A model generated the notes under the pieces. It saw only the letters and a list, made by a program, of their open reading frames with translations, was not told the DNA's origin and searched no databases. The position numbers and the translations under genes were made by a program. This document shows, piece by piece, positions 1 through 28,898 of a stretch of DNA of 64,000 bases; position 1 is the stretch's first letter; every line of letters starts with the position of its first letter. The stretch comes from Ptychodera flava (Eukaryota > Hemichordata > Enteropneusta > Ptychoderidae). The stretch spans positions 13,951,501 through 14,015,500 of the forward strand of contig NC_091942.1 of assembly GCF_041260155.1 (NCBI RefSeq), given 5' to 3'.

Positions 1-1270
1 ACGTGTTTTCAGCATGTGTCCATGCAGTGCTACTATCTCAGCGAAGTACGGCAAGTTGTATATAAGTTTCATAATGTAAACTAAATTCATATCGCCAAAT
101 GATAAGCATCGTTCGTCTACAGACTTAGTTCATTGCTGTTGTTTAGACATAATGATACGTTATGCAAATTCAGCATTTGAAAATATTGCTCTTTCATAAT
201 GGAGATTTGTCACGTGTATCCTAGCGTGGCTTACTCGACTTTGCTCTCTCCGGGGAGAGTGTAGTATAAGGTCTGCGTTACGTCCTAACTAGTACACCAT
301 ACCAATACAGCGTCATTACTGTCGAAAATGTTGCTATACGTTAACATGGCTTGTTCGTATTGCTTACAACGACCACTATGTTCACGCGTAGAATAATAGA
401 ATGAATCTACTTACATTATGTTAAATAAAATGTTCAAATTATTGGAAATGTTTTATCATGAGTCATGGAGTCTTTACCAGAGACTCCATCGTTACCCTGG
501 TTATTGCATGCTTACAACGAGAAAATGACGAGAAAATCTATGATTCCATTCCTTCATGACTGACGGAAAGAAATCAATTAAATCTTACTATTTTCAAAAG
601 TCTCATATTCCAACAAAATTAAATGGTGTGCATTTCAGTCAATTCTCGATTGGATGCGAATTCACAACGTACGTCACCCAGTCACCTAGCGAAGGCAAAT
701 GTTTCCGATGTCTTTGCAAATGTTAAGCGGAGATTATTGACTAGGTATCCAAAGCTTATTTGGATGCTAAAATTTTGAAATGCACTTACAATTATATGCT
801 ATTGTTTGTCCGCGTATATTGCAGTTCCCAAGTTAAAGATGTGGCTTTTATACTTTAATCAAGACTTCACGACATACAGAAATTATTCAGAAATGACAAA
901 TTAGTCATGTTTGATCAGTCTTAATGAGCTATCAATTTTCAACTTTGTGAGCTTCGTAGATATGTCGGTTAGTTGTGACTCTTGGCCAGATTAATGAGCA
1001 GAGACTCAAATTTAAATACGCAGAACGTAATGATGTGATACGGTTAATTGTAGGCATTTTCAAGTAAAAAATAATGACAACCAAAATTGTATATGAGATC
1101 CATTCTTTGTCACGCTGGCTCGTTTGAGACACAACGTGACGAGACGTAACAGTCGTCTCATTCCAATGGTTCTTATCTGGAAGTCTACACCGACATCAGT
1201 GAAAAACTCTCAACTGCTGGTGATCTTCCCTCGAAGATTTAAACAACTGATCCGGTGGTCGAGGTTAAAC
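1..1270. other. 5' flank of the lipocalin gene, no gene seen
   Basis: AT-rich sequence with only short chance open frames and no splice-bordered exon that I could support. The last few hundred bases should hold regulatory sequence for the lipocalin gene, but I see no specific site apart from the TATA box listed separately. Confidence 0.5.
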
Positions 1271-1272
1271 TG

Positions 1273-1280
1273 TATAAAAG
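1273..1280 (+). promoter_or_regulatory. TATA box of the lipocalin gene
   Basis: TATAAAAG lies about 95 bases upstream of the chosen ATG at 1368, a distance that leaves room for a 60-70 base 5' UTR. It is the only good TATA match near this start and supports placing exon 1 here. Confidence 0.6.
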
Positions 1281-1367
1281 TGGCAGCCGACACACTGGAT
1301 TCTTCACTCAAAACCTGGAAGAGTTTTCAAGACACATCAACGAACACTGTCTCCTACAGAAGCAAAG

Positions 1368-1757
1368 ATGTCTACTTTGAATCTTGTAAGAATTGCCGCC
1401 ATCGTTGTCAGTTTGTTAAGTCTGACATTGGCTCAGAACGACAGAGCACTTGAAACAGTGGACGAGCTTGACACCGCTGCATATCTTGGTCTTTGGTATC
1501 AGGTATTAAGATCAAATTCTTTAGTTTCTGTCTGTCTGTCTGTCTCTGTTTCTGTCTATCTGTCTGTCTAGCTGTCAATCTTTGTTTCTCTCTTTGTCCC
1601 TACCATGCTGTTCCTCCTTACTCTGCTGCCTGTCTGTTTTTCTATCCCTTTCTGTCTGTCTCTGTTTGTCTCTCTTTCTGTCTCTATCTCTGTCTGTCTC
1701 CCCCTCTCTCCCCCCCTCTCTCCCTCTCTCCCTCTCCTCTCTCTCTCTCTCTCTCTC

Positions 1758-1814
<57 letters not shown>

Positions 1815-3496
1815 CTCTCTCTCTCTCATCGGTTGTATCAATTACGTACATCGTGCAAGGTGCTATTTACAAAATTTTCAGCTCTCTATATTTTATTTGC
1901 ACTAAGTTGGATTGTTTCCTTTGGCACAAAAACATTTTATTATCGGCATCACTGTGATATAATTGAATTAACTTACCGTAAAATGTGTATGCGTTGAGTT
2001 TGTCTCTATTGAGGTACGAATAAGTCCCAATGTTTTGTTTACGAACGTGCAATTAATTAAATTTTCTCATTTTCAATTTTGTAGATGTATTCAAACGCCT
2101 ATGCATACTATGGTTATGAAAAAGATGGACTTTGCCACCAAGCTACATGTGAGTATAGCTATATAGATTTATTAGACAAACATATAAAAACATACACTGG
2201 ATGATATTTTCGTCAGGTTCATATGAAGGGTATTCAATTCCATGAGCAAACTTATGACGTCATCGCAGAACTTTGGAAAAATAGTTCTACCTATAATTGT
2301 GTATACACTTGTAGATCAGTCAATAGATTTTGAGTTGTAAAATTGAATTCAGAATAGGATGTTGTGTAGAAAAATTGAATTCAGAATAGGATGTTGAGTT
2401 GCAAAATTGAATTCAGAATCGGATGTTAAGGTTGTAGAATTTAATTCAGAATGGTAAAATATGAAGTAGTAATTTTGGAATGGATTGACACCCACCATAG
2501 AATCTTTTCTACCATTTCAAATGACAGATGGAGACAACGGTGATGGTACTGTATCCGTGCTGAACACCCAGAGACTCTATACCCCGGATGGACCACTTGA
2601 TACAATCGGAGGTCAGGCTTATCAGAAGGATCCCGCTAACGAGCCTGGAAAGTTGATGGTAACACTTGATGGCGTTCCCTTTCCTTTCCCGTGTAAGTAT
2701 TTCAAATCCTAACGCAATCGGATACATTCTCTTGTTTCGACAAATATCTGCGTTTTAGAGAGAAATTAAATTACTACCATTTTCAGTACAGAGCGCGAAG
2801 CCACTGCAGTGAACTGCAATAAAACTGCTTACACTAATTAGTTTCAGCTGTAGCTGTGGCCACTTTGGTGTTGAACAAGGCTACTTGATACAGACAAAAA
2901 GTCTGCTTGTACAAAGGCAAAACTAGCTCTGTCTGAGGCTCGGGTTGTAAATGAGAGTTTACGATTGGCACCCTGTGTTCAAGATTAAGATACAATGTAA
3001 CATTACCATGCACTGGTCCATGTACAAATCTTTTTTATTTCAACTTCCCCAGACAAACTGTCTGCATGGGACATACAATGTTGTCGACTTTGCCAGCTGG
3101 CTACAGCTGAAACTAATTAGTGTGAGCAGTTTTATTGCCGTTCACTGCAGTGGCTTCGCGCTCTGTACTGAAAATGGTTGTATCTCTCATAGTAATAAAG
3201 GGCGATAAGCGTCAGGATGAAATTTATTATGTGTCTTTTATTTTTTTTTAATAATTTCAGATTGGATCGTGAAGCTTGGACCTAAAGTGACCTACTCTGA
3301 CGGAGTCGAAGTCTACGACTACGCCATCATCACGGACAACGTCAGCGCCTCTCTGTTCGTCCTGGCACGTGACCCAGCCACCTACATGCAGAAATACGAC
3401 AAGGAGATCCTGCGCTGGCTGGCCACCCATGGTTTCAACAAACCATTCAATTCACCGATCAAATCTTACCAGGAAGACGACTGTGTCTATATTTAA
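1368..3496 (+). CDS. Secreted lipocalin, apolipoprotein-D-like (4 coding exons)
   Basis: Exons 1368-1502, 2085-2148, 2528-2692 and 3261-3496 join in phase to a 199-residue protein. Residues 1-22 form a signal peptide (hydrophobic core AAIVVSLLSLTLAQ). The lipocalin GxW signature is GLW at residues 41-43, in the first strand of the barrel. GLCHQATY then matches the Cys-containing second strand of ApoD (GRCIQANY), and PYWIVKLG matches the ApoD segment PYWILATD. The protein ends in DDCVYI, so a C-terminal Cys is available for a disulfide. Length and intron placement suit the ApoD/crustacyanin group (ApoD is 189 residues). By family it should be secreted and carry a small hydrophobic ligand; the ligand cannot be told from sequence. 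Introns hold a CT/TCTG microsatellite, a 36-bp tandem repeat and a MITE. It looks intact. Confidence 0.88.
1515..1830. repeat. TCTG/CT microsatellite in lipocalin intron 1
   Basis: Pyrimidine-only run of TCTG-type repeats passing into a long (CT)n tract. The overlapping Ser/Leu/Cys-rich and Arg/Glu-rich open frames on the two strands are artefacts of this repeat. Confidence 0.95.
2331..2452. repeat. About 36-bp tandem repeat, roughly 3.5 copies, lipocalin intron 2
   Basis: The core AAATTGAATTCAGAATAGGATG recurs at about 36-base spacing with small substitutions (written here without its first two bases: ATTGAATTCAGAATAGGATG). It lies just upstream of the exon 3 acceptor. Confidence 0.8.
2776..3178. 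mobile_element. MITE with about 80-bp terminal inverted repeats in lipocalin intron 3
   Basis: Bases 2776-2855 and 3101-3178 are near-perfect reverse complements, including CAGTACAGAGCGCGAAGCCA and ACTAATTAGTTTCAGCTGTA. About 245 bases of unrelated sequence lie between them. There is no coding capacity. The structure is that of a non-autonomous inverted-repeat transposon; the target site duplication is not clear, so the superfamily is not assigned. Confidence 0.75.
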
Positions 3497-3712
3497 AAAA
3501 AGTGTTGTATTTATTTACAGTAATGTTATTGTTTTATAGTAAATCTTTCGAAACAGAAAAAAGCTACAAGCATACTTATCACCACGGAATGCGATATTTC
3601 CCCTTATTTTATTACATAGTTCGTAATAGTAGATAAATCATTTTTTTGAATTGGTGTTGGGAATGTGATCAGTTTTTAAATTATGTATATTATCATCACT
3701 ATGAATTTGTCA

Positions 3713-3718
3713 AATAAA
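3713..3718 (+). terminator. Poly(A) signal of the lipocalin gene
   Basis: AATAAA about 217 bases after the stop codon at 3494-3496, followed by T/G-rich sequence. It would give a 3' UTR of about 240 bases. Confidence 0.6.
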
Positions 3719-3719
3719 A

Positions 3720-4259
3720 TTATTAATGTTACAATGTATTTTAGTTGTGTATCGTTAATTATGAGGAGCACCATCTTTCATCAAAATGGCAAATGAACAA
3801 TACCTAAGTTCAACCCTTTTCACTAAGATCTCTGCAAAACAAACCTGAGAACATAAATTTGTCAAAATGCTACGGGACAAACGTATACCGAATTTCATGA
3901 CAATTATGTTCGATGGACTGTGCACACTGAAAAGTTTCGTTCATTTGATCTAGGCGTACCCTACTGAGCCCTGTGAGAAGCAGTTTAATGGCATGAATTG
4001 GGAACCACATACGTAGCCGCGTGAGAAAACTTTCACACGAAATGGGTCATTATGACATCATATTTGTATAAAAATATGAACGTAAATTGACGTTATCCTG
4101 CATCACAATGCAGAGCCTCGTGTTTAGCAGATCTATAAGCACACTGTGTGATTGATGAATTGTTGCAAACTTTGAAGAATCAATTTGCACCGAAATGTTT
4201 ATCTCCAACTTCAAGACGCATATTTTCTGGCAAGGTCTTCATGGTTTGGTACAGGTTGT
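3720..4259. other. Intergenic, no gene seen
   Basis: No splice-bordered exon or recognisable repeat was found between the lipocalin poly(A) site and the 41-bp repeat. Confidence 0.4.
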
Positions 4260-4424
4260 CAACATGTACAATTCGATACTCATCAGTGATTGGTCGCCAT
4301 CAACATGTACGATTCGATATTCATCAGTGATTGGTCGCCATCAACATGTACAATTCGATATTCATCAGTGATTGGTCGCCATCAACATGTACAATTCGAT
4401 ACTCATCAGTGATTGGTCGTCATT
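4260..4424. repeat. 41-bp minisatellite, 4 copies
   Basis: Four tandem units begin CAACATGTACAATTCGATA and end GATTGGTCGCCAT. They differ by only a few substitutions, so the array is young. Short open frames here are produced by the repeat. Confidence 0.9.
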
Positions 4425-5350
4425 GGCACGCTATTCAAACCCCCCCACATGGAGTGTACATAGTTTGTCTCGCTGCTGCCTCCATGGTTTATGCGTTTAA
4501 AGCTTCATTGGAAGACTTAAACTTTTGTTCTGGTTGTGTTCTACAAAACAAACGGAATAAATGATTGCAGAATGCTGATTTGACTGAAAAATTGCATGAA
4601 CTTGTTCATTTCCGGATTAATATAAGGGAGTCCACTCAAGTTTAAAAAACACTCTAGATTGATTCTTGTTTGACCTCATGACCAGGGTTGAGGGCGCTGC
4701 GTAAAGACGCGGGAATCTGTCCACATATTGTTTATCAACAATAATAATCAAAAGAATACATTATTATTTATTAGTTAAACACAGATGTTCAGTTCAATAT
4801 TTATATACCCCTAAAGTCGATTGTCTCATTCTGTGACGTAGGAGGTGCATTCCCACAAAGCTAACATCAAAACGCGGCAGGTTGTTTGTGCAACAGATGT
4901 ACAAAAAGGCCTAAAAATGAACTGATCATGCATGAAGTCACAAATGGCAGTTTGACAACGCTTGTATCGTTCTATGACAAGCTGAATATATATAAAATTT
5001 TACGTGAATGTGTGTCTGTTAATATCACAATATTGAACGCTGAAACCTGATCTATCTCTAAATATACTTAACAATTGCTTCAATGAAGTAGCTGTTTAAG
5101 GTTTTGCGTACAATGAACCTCAAGTTTGTGATGTGTGCTGATGCAATCGGAATAGATGTAAAATTCAGAGATATTGTAAATTCTGTGTACGGAATAATGA
5201 CGAAAGCTAATCTTAAAGATGCAAAACGTTTTACTGTTATTTCATTATTTTCTGGATACCAGGTCATTCATGTATCATTTCTGGTCAATTTGATTCCGTT
5301 GCATGACTCAGCAGTCGCAGGTACTTTTATGAAGGTGAATGGATCACTGG
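4425..5350. other. Intergenic, no gene seen
   Basis: AT-rich sequence downstream of the first esterase gene (minus strand). A possible 3' UTR end could lie here, but no well-placed minus-strand poly(A) signal was identified. Confidence 0.4.
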
Positions 5351-5351
<1 letters not shown>

Positions 5352-5382
<31 letters not shown>

Positions 5383-5402
5383 TGTATGTATGTATGTATG
5401 TA

Positions 5403-5451
<49 letters not shown>

Positions 5452-5592
5452 ATGTATGTATGTATGATGTATGTATGTATGTGTATGCGTGTGTGCGTGC
5501 GTGCGTGCGTGCGTGCGTGCGTGTGTGCATGCATGCATATGGAGGCAGGCAGGCAGGCAGGCAGGTAGGTAGGGAGGGAGAGAGGTAGGTAC

Positions 5593-5628
<36 letters not shown>
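5352..5628. repeat. Compound microsatellite (TATG, TG, TGCG, GGCA, TA)
   Basis: Successive blocks of (TATG)n, (TG)n, (TATG)n, (TGCG)n, (GGCA)n, (GGTA)n and (TA)n. They generate long Tyr/Met/Cys/Val and His/Thr open frames on both strands that are not genes. Confidence 0.97.
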
Positions 5629-5630
<2 letters not shown>

Positions 5631-5911
5631 CGCACAAAGGTTGACAGGTTGACTTGACTTGTCAACTGCCTACGAGAACATGAAAAATTGATGAAATCAT
5701 ACACGCAATGGAATTTCAGCCCTTCTAGTAGAGCCACTCATAGCAAATAACATAAAGTTGCCTCGAGGCCCTCTAATCTTCCTGCATCACTGTTTCCTGT
5801 TGTTCTGTAGGATAAATGGGCCAAAGGTTAAACATTACAAAGCTCTTGGTCATCTTGTATTCATAAGTGCGGGGGATGATTTAAGGGCTCACTATAAATA
5901 AAATGTTTTTT

Positions 5912-16220
<10,309 letters not shown>

Positions 16221-16286
16221 TTTCACACTAGCGCGGGAACAGATTGAATCGAATCGGCGCTGGTCGCATGTGCATGTGTTGCACAC

Positions 16287-16296
16287 TTTTAATATA
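16287..16296 (-). promoter_or_regulatory. Candidate TATA box of esterase A
   Basis: Minus-strand TATATTAAAA about 70 bases upstream of the ATG at 16220. It is consistent with a short 5' UTR and with the start chosen for the signal peptide. Confidence 0.45.
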
Positions 16297-16391
16297 CAAA
16301 CCGTGTGCAGGGCTTGTTATACAGCAAATCAAAACAACACTGACAACAGTCTGATATCGGTTATGCAACAGGTTTAGAGATACGGGTGTTA

Positions 16392-18212
16392 GGGACGGAC
16401 CATTAGATCTTGGGAGGGGGGTGGTCAAAACAGAAAAAAAAATTTTCAGAGCAAAAAGTTAGGAAAAAAAAATCTTCAAACTAGTTTGCAAAATAAAAAA
16501 AAAATAAACAAGAAGACAAAGGCGTAAAAAAAAAATCTGCAAAAGTCTCTAAAATTTTGAATTTTTTTTAGATTTTACCGACAGGAAGCAACTTTCTGTA
16601 TTTTTTAGTACATCCTCCAGGCACATTTTTAATTTTAATTTATACATTTAGAGTGACTGTATCCCTTATACTGGAAGTTGTGATTATCTTATCTTTTCAG
16701 GACTTTTGTATTCTGATCACTTGAAAATTATGAAATTATAGAGCCTGTTTTCTACTTGTTTCCTGCGTACAAACCAAGCAGGTACACAAGGTAAAACATT
16801 GAAACTACGGTATGGTTGTCAAGACGATAGTTGTATTTGCCTTTTAAGATCAAGGTAAACAGATGCAGGCCACATCAGTTTCATTTTTTTCACAGCATTT
16901 TATTGCAATGATGAATGCAAGAATGGGTGAACAAGTAGAAACACGTCAATAATGATAAAACAACATATCAAGTCATTATGTATTATTTTGCTTTAAAAAG
17001 GCATTTTCAATTCTTTTTTCTCAAAAGACAGCATCAAAAACAACAGCAACATATGTTTTAACATTCAACAATACACTACGTAGAATGCATCTATCCAACA
17101 AATCCCAACACAAAAACACACAAAAGGGTTGAACTTTGAAAGTTTCTCGATAGCAAATACTGAATAAATCTGCATGAATAATCGTTTTTGTGTAGCAAAT
17201 TTCAAAGAAATTGGACAAGCCCTTTCAGAGAATACAGATTTTTTGACCATTTTTTAGCATAAATTGCCCTAAAAAGACAAATATTTAAATTTCAACACAT
17301 CTATACACATCCAATCAATTTGGACATGCTGCTACAGAGAAATAGATGTTTTGATCAAAAAAGGGCAACAATTGCTCTAAAAACACAAATTTAGCTTCTC
17401 AGCTTGTCAAAATCAATTGTAAATCATGAGATATGCATGATGTTTGGTGGGGTGAATGTAGGCATTTCACCACTCAGTAGAAAGGGAAGCCAGGAAGCCA
17501 AAATAGTCAATTTTCAAAACTATAGGAAGCTACTGAGGAGCAAGAAGACCATGTTTCAGAGGAAGATGTGTAATCCGAAAAAAATGCTCCCAAAGTGCCA
17601 CCAAATAACACCATTTTTATCTCTATTTTTCAAAAGCTCCAACAGCAGGAGGGGGACACGCCTCCTGACCTCCCCCCGCAAAAATACTCCCCAAGTGCCA
17701 CCAAATAACACCATTTTAATCTCTATTTTTCAAAAGCTCCAACGGCAGCAGGGGGACACCCCCTCCTGACCACCCCCCGCAAAAATACTCCCCAAGTGCC
17801 ACCAAATAATACCATTTTAATCTCTATTTTTCAAAAGCTCCAACAGCAGGAGGGGGAACACCCCCCTCCTGACCTCCCCCCGCAAAAATACTCCCCAAGT
17901 GCCACCAAATAACACCATTTTAATCTCTATTTTTCAAAAGCTCCAACGGCAGCAGGGGACACCCCCTCCTGACCCCCCCCCTTGACCGCTTGCATGGCCG
18001 CTTATGGTGCTTGGCACCACATCTTGCCCTCTTTATCTTCAGACAGCGACGAACTAAAAAAAAATTATAAATCTGAAAATTTACTATGAAAAAAAAAATT
18101 TGCACAGCTAATCTCAATGGAAAAAAAAAATTTCAGAAATTTACAATAGTAAAAAAAAAATTTTCACAATTTCATTGTGACCACCCCCTCCCAAGGTCTA
18201 ATGGTCCATCCC
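16392..18212. mobile_element. Non-coding DNA transposon, Harbinger-like TTA target site, 1.8 kb
   Basis: The terminal inverted repeats begin GGGACGGACCATTAGATCTT at the left and, as reverse complement, GGGATGGACCATTAGACCTT at the right. Both then run into G-rich GGGAGGGGG and GTGGTCA. TTA flanks both ends (16389-16391 and 18213-18215). The interior has A-rich runs and a 102-base tandem array but no transposase. It lies just upstream of esterase A, between the two esterase genes. Confidence 0.78.
17585..17990. repeat. About 102-bp tandem repeat, nearly 4 copies
   Basis: Units share CTCCCCAAGTGCCACCAAAT, TCTCTATTTTTCAAAAGCTC and a C/G-rich block. Copies differ mainly in the number of G and C in that block. 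The array is internal to the TTA-flanked element. Confidence 0.9.
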
Positions 18213-18215
18213 TTA

Positions 18216-19855
18216 TGAATATAAGCAGACATGGCCGAGTGCAAAACAAAATCGAATACATACTACACTGCAGACGCTGCATTTGGTAAGCATTCAAAAT
18301 CTGTCAAATTTTGTCACTCAAAGTACTTACAGTTGTCTGCTCAAAACATTCGCAAAAAATACATCGTACATCTTATTGCAAGTAACTTGTAAAATCATTA
18401 CAAAAATGAGATAATAATGGCATTAATAATCTGATAAGGATTGATTTTGACCCATGAAATTTATCGGCTTCGTTACCAAATATAGCATCACGCGCGACAT
18501 TGGCTGCCGCCGACAGAAACATTCGGAAAAATCTCATCTTTGCGCACATAAATGCAACGGCCGAACAGTGGCCGACGATACATCAATGCACCAAGACTGT
18601 GGACGAAGCTAGATGTCTGAGGCAAATACCTGTCCAGAGTGTTCCACCGACCGACTTTCAACAATTTGCACAGCATCTTGCGACGAGTCTATATTAACTT
18701 CTGGCCAGTCTACCAACAATGATAACCAACCAAAATATAAACACGGTTACCGTGATATAAACGAGTTACAATGATAACTAAGTAAACTATCAGCGAGTTA
18801 CAAACTCACAACTCGAAAAACACGCCGACGAAGAAAAAATTGAAATGTCCGCACTTGAAGTCTTTTTGATAAGCGACATCAACGTTAACACCGACATTAA
18901 CAGTTGTCTTGGTAAAATATAAAGAACAGAGTCAAGGACAAATCCATGCAACGTATACGAAACGGTTCATTTTACTTTTTATTGAACATATCATTATCGA
19001 AAATTAGTTCCACTATAGTCGTGCTTTACCCTTGAAACTTAATGTTTGCGCCAGGCAAACGGAAATCTTTTTAAAAATACATTAATTTTTGAACGAGAGA
19101 ATGGCAGTACTTTTAATAACAGGGAACATGAAAAGCATGTACATTTCAGAATTGATTCCACTGTTGGCCTGAAAATTCCAACATCGATGCGCTAAGTGAT
19201 ATGATAAAATGTATGGTGATAAATTTACTTTTAGTGATAAATTTGCGGTATCTCTTGAAATCTTTGCAAAGATTACTATTGAAACTTCAATGAAACTGTC
19301 ATATAATTGGCTCAGTTAAAGGAGTTTGGTCACGTGCATATACAGCAGCCAATCATCGTTCTCGCTTGGAAAGCCACACAAAAATTGTACCCCAAAATTA
19401 GCTAGTGTTACTGACGATTACCATAGGTTTACATGGCCTACCTTCTCGTTTTCTTCACACGAATGTACGCAAATTTGCGAGCGCTTCAAACGGTATCGTA
19501 CAGAAAATAGCATGGAATGTCGTTGATATGATATTGAGCTTTATGTTAATCAGTAGGCCCAGTTCGATATCGTACTAAACTTTTAAGTTTCTGGGTTGGT
19601 CTTGACAAAGACAAGACATTCACAAATGAACAACGTGCATTGATCAATAGTGATATCATAAGCTGAAAATGCTGCTATAGTTGAAGATCTCTCGAGGTTC
19701 TTTTGCTGAAACAAACAGATTATATGAATTGAAAGAGAATAACACTGTGGTAAAAGTCATGCTTTCCACTTAAAAAGTACCTTTCCTTGATCAAAAGAGA
19801 CAGCCTCGTTCACCATAACAACAGCGACTCCCATGATTTAAACTCTAATAGCACT
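18216..19855. other. Between the esterase genes, no gene seen
   Basis: No splice-bordered exon was supported. Short open frames near 18.5 kb on both strands lack start context, homology or splice sites. The segment should hold the 3' flank of esterase B and part of the promoter region of esterase A. Confidence 0.4.
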
Positions 19856-19856
19856 G

Positions 19857-19862
19857 TTTAAT
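19857..19862 (-). terminator. Candidate poly(A) signal of esterase B
   Basis: Minus-strand ATTAAA (a common variant hexamer) about 125 bases after the stop codon at 19986. Confidence 0.35.
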
Positions 19863-19985
19863 AACCCATCGATGATCTGTTGTCAATCGACAGATGATAA
19901 AGTGATTTTCCGCAAAAACTTAAATCACACAGAACCTTAAGATGTTCTGTTCCTCATGGAATATGCTCTGAAAATTCACAACATC

Positions 19986-26112
<6,127 letters not shown>

Positions 26113-26530
26113 GGAAGCCATTTGTAAAGCGACGCATGCAATCACGCAACTGCAGGCAGTTTTCAAGTTTGCAACCTTCTATTGTTGATGTTTGTTGATA
26201 TTTTATCAGTCTGGTAATCCAAGGCTTGGTTCAAAAACACTTCGGAGGGGTGCATAAAATATTCCAAGGAGTCTCGTTTGTTAGATCACTTCGATATAAG
26301 AAAATATTTCAAAATCTGGGTCCCTTTAATTATATGTAAACTGTGAATATTGTTAAAATGTGCCATTAGCAACAGATGCACATTTTTCTCGGAATACGTG
26401 TTCAGAAGTGTTTTAGAATATTCATTTCAAATACAAACCTGTGTCAACCAGTAAGGTTGGTGTATTCAGTATCATATTCAGGAAATGGGTAGCCATGTCC
26501 AGTGAGTCCAACGTGCACCAAGATTATGAA

Positions 26531-26870
26531 GGGCCAGTAATGCTAGCTTTTCATAATTTTTTCACTTTGTTTTAATGTGAACCATAATTCCTTGTTCTAC
26601 TCCCCAAAGTATGTTGATATATACAGTGTTCAGCTTGTCAACTCAGTCCGTATGTGTGTAGACTGCAATGTTATTGTTGAAAAGTGACTTCTGGTCCGGA
26701 CTAGAATTCAAACGTAAATAATAACAATGCATTTTACACGTATACACGCTAAGTTAACAAGCTAAATAGCGAGTGTTTCAACATTCTTTGGGGAGTAGAA
26801 TAAGAACTTTCAGTTGACATACAAAATAAAAATGATGAAATAAATCATCAAAAGTTAGCATTACTGGCCG
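26531..26870. mobile_element. 340-bp MITE with about 115-bp inverted arms
   Basis: GGGCCAGTAATGCTAGCTTT opens the left arm. The right arm closes with AAAAGTTAGCATTACTGGCC. CTACTCCCCAAAG pairs with CTTTGGGGAGTAG, and CAGCTTGTCAAC pairs with GTTAACAAGCT. The interior resembles a second region at 60.17-60.65 kb. Confidence 0.75.
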
Positions 26871-27274
26871 TGTAAACTTTATTTTCATTGCCCTGTCTTT
26901 TAGCGAAGTGTCAGAAGAAGACGATTATTCGATGACGTTCCGACAACTTAGAGATTCAATCTGAGTTTATAGTCCAGCCTACACGACGTTAAATACTCGA
27001 GGAAATTTGATGCTTGGTGAAGCTTATTTGCATTCAATGGAGAATAATAATTGTTTACTGACAGCCACGGACTCAAGTCAAAACCAAAACCAAACATAGT
27101 TACTTAAATTTGCTGTTCAAGTAGTTAATCATATTTTCAACACCAGTATCCATTCGATAATTTCCAGTACAAGTCCAGTAATTTACAGTACTGTAAGCGT
27201 ATCTCTACCCTCCCCCGATTATTACATGAATTCAGCCAAAAGGGTGATTACACATTTAGTTCAAATGATTGTAC
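26871..27274. other. Intergenic or intronic, no gene seen
   Basis: Nothing with coding character was found apart from the exon listed at 27275-27375. If that exon belongs to a real minus-strand gene, this stretch would be its downstream intron. Confidence 0.35.
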
Positions 27275-27375
27275 CTGTTGCACAATCATGATATAGATAC
27301 CATTGTACATATCGGTCATACAGTTGTGATACTGGGCATGCTCATTGTCTGACTCGTTGAGTTCCTTCACCGTGT
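27275..27375 (-). CDS. Candidate internal exon of an unrecognised minus-strand gene (exon b)
   Basis: A minus-strand acceptor (CCTCACTTTTCAG) and donor (CAACAG|GTACAA) enclose a 101-base segment. Its only sensible frame, entered with one base supplied from the previous exon, is open throughout. It reads TVKELNESDNEHAQYHNC and then MTDMYNGIYIMIVQQ. Acidic and polar residues followed by a hydrophobic IYIMIV stretch look coding rather than random. The entry phase fits the end phase of the candidate exon at 28899-28970. I do not recognise the family and no start, stop or further exon was found. Confidence 0.42.
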
Positions 27376-28898
27376 CTGAAAAGTGAGGGCGCTCTTCTAT
27401 ATTACTTCATTGCTTGATTCAAGTTGGTAAATGCCAGTACGATCAGCCTGACGGCGTAGGTGATCGATCGATGCCAAAGGCTGACACTATGATCCGGTGA
27501 ACGGAAAGAAAATAGAGTGTTGAAGATCAGCAGGACCCTAAAACGAAAATTGAGGAGCACGCTGTCGAGCGAGGACGCGACGAAATGCACACAAAAATGT
27601 AATGGCATTTCAATTAAGCCTATGATGGGTAATTTTTACACTAGTTGTACTTTATGACATAACAGAATTGAAACACTGAACTCTAACTGAGCACCAGACT
27701 CCAATGAAATCAGGATTAATTAATATACCGGCTTAACCTACATCCCTTCATCCATTCCAAAAGTAGCAACACATGAATATGATGTTTTTCGGTTAACTGT
27801 ACATAATTTGGTGTGATTTATGGCCATTAGCTCATTTGTTATGACATTAATAGCTCCAACAAAGGGTATCTTTATGGAGATGGAGGAGGGACTATGGGTA
27901 ATTGGCGTCATAGTTCACAATGTACTTTGGTGTCACACGGGATGACCTTTATAAAATATGGAGTCCGAGGGGCGGTGCAGGGACTTTGGACCACGAAAGC
28001 ACCGTTGTTAACCTGCGTGTAAAGTTGAGCCATGTAATGCATATATTTATTAGGTAGTGGCGTTGACGCGACTGCTTTACACTTAACTAGACTTAACTTA
28101 GGAGACTGTGAATATATGCACAGTGAAAACGCCAGTCTTCGTCGCTACTGCAGAACAAGTCGACTCTACACTCAACATTATACACGGTTTCATAAATGTA
28201 TGCAAGATTAATCGGTAATCGCACATATACCCTTTCAGATTTTGGTATACATTACACTGTCTGTAAGGAACTCACAACGCTTTTGCAAACATATTAATCT
28301 TGAAATTACTGTCTCTGTGAGGCATTCTGAACTTTCGATCAGAGACCTTCTGAACCCTACGAAATCGTTTTTCTATACTTCAATAAAACTTGAGAAAAAG
28401 CTGCAATTAAAGCAGGAAAATTACAATCATCAGCATTGTTATCTGATTATTCAAAGTGCACAAAAGCAATAAAATATGACGTGTTGATGAATTTTATGTC
28501 ATTTTAGTTCAACGACCTAGTCACTACAACTGTCCAGTTTGCAGGCAAATCCAAGTGAATTGGTATTTGTAGTGTTGCTAAAGGACAATGCGAGGATATG
28601 ATCTTAAAGTTCCATTAGCTGTATCTTCTGGCGATTTTTCTGTTAGTTTTGATTGAAATGATCACTGGCTCATGTTGAAGAGTCTGTCAAATAACAGAGA
28701 ATCGCATATCATTCGGAAACATTACGTGCCCGACAACTAAATAACATGTGATTTTACAACGAAAATTTCAATTTTTGTCCGGACAGAAATACAAACTCTG
28801 TTGACACGCGGATTCCAACGTAGGCATTCTTCTGCACCTGCGCGAGCCATTTACAGCAATTTAAAAATAAATATTCATTACTTATGCCCGGTACTTAC
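27376..28898. other. Between the two candidate minus-strand exons, nothing else seen
   Basis: AT-rich sequence with no supported exon or obvious repeat. It would be an intron if the two candidate exons belong together. Confidence 0.35.

Noticed and set aside
1493-1997. Long Ser/Leu/Cys-rich and Arg/Glu-rich open frames on both strands
   Set aside because: They are translations of the CT/TCTG microsatellite in a lipocalin intron; no start, splice or domain support.
5268-5737. Tyr/His/Thr/Cys-rich open frames up to 154 codons
   Set aside because: They follow the TATG/TG/TGCG microsatellite exactly and run on both strands.
26441-26520. Minus-strand frame reading TGHGYPFPEYDTEYTNLTG before a stop, possible last exon for the exons at 27-29 kb
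   Set aside because: No convincing acceptor or polypyrimidine tract precedes it, so it was not joined to them.
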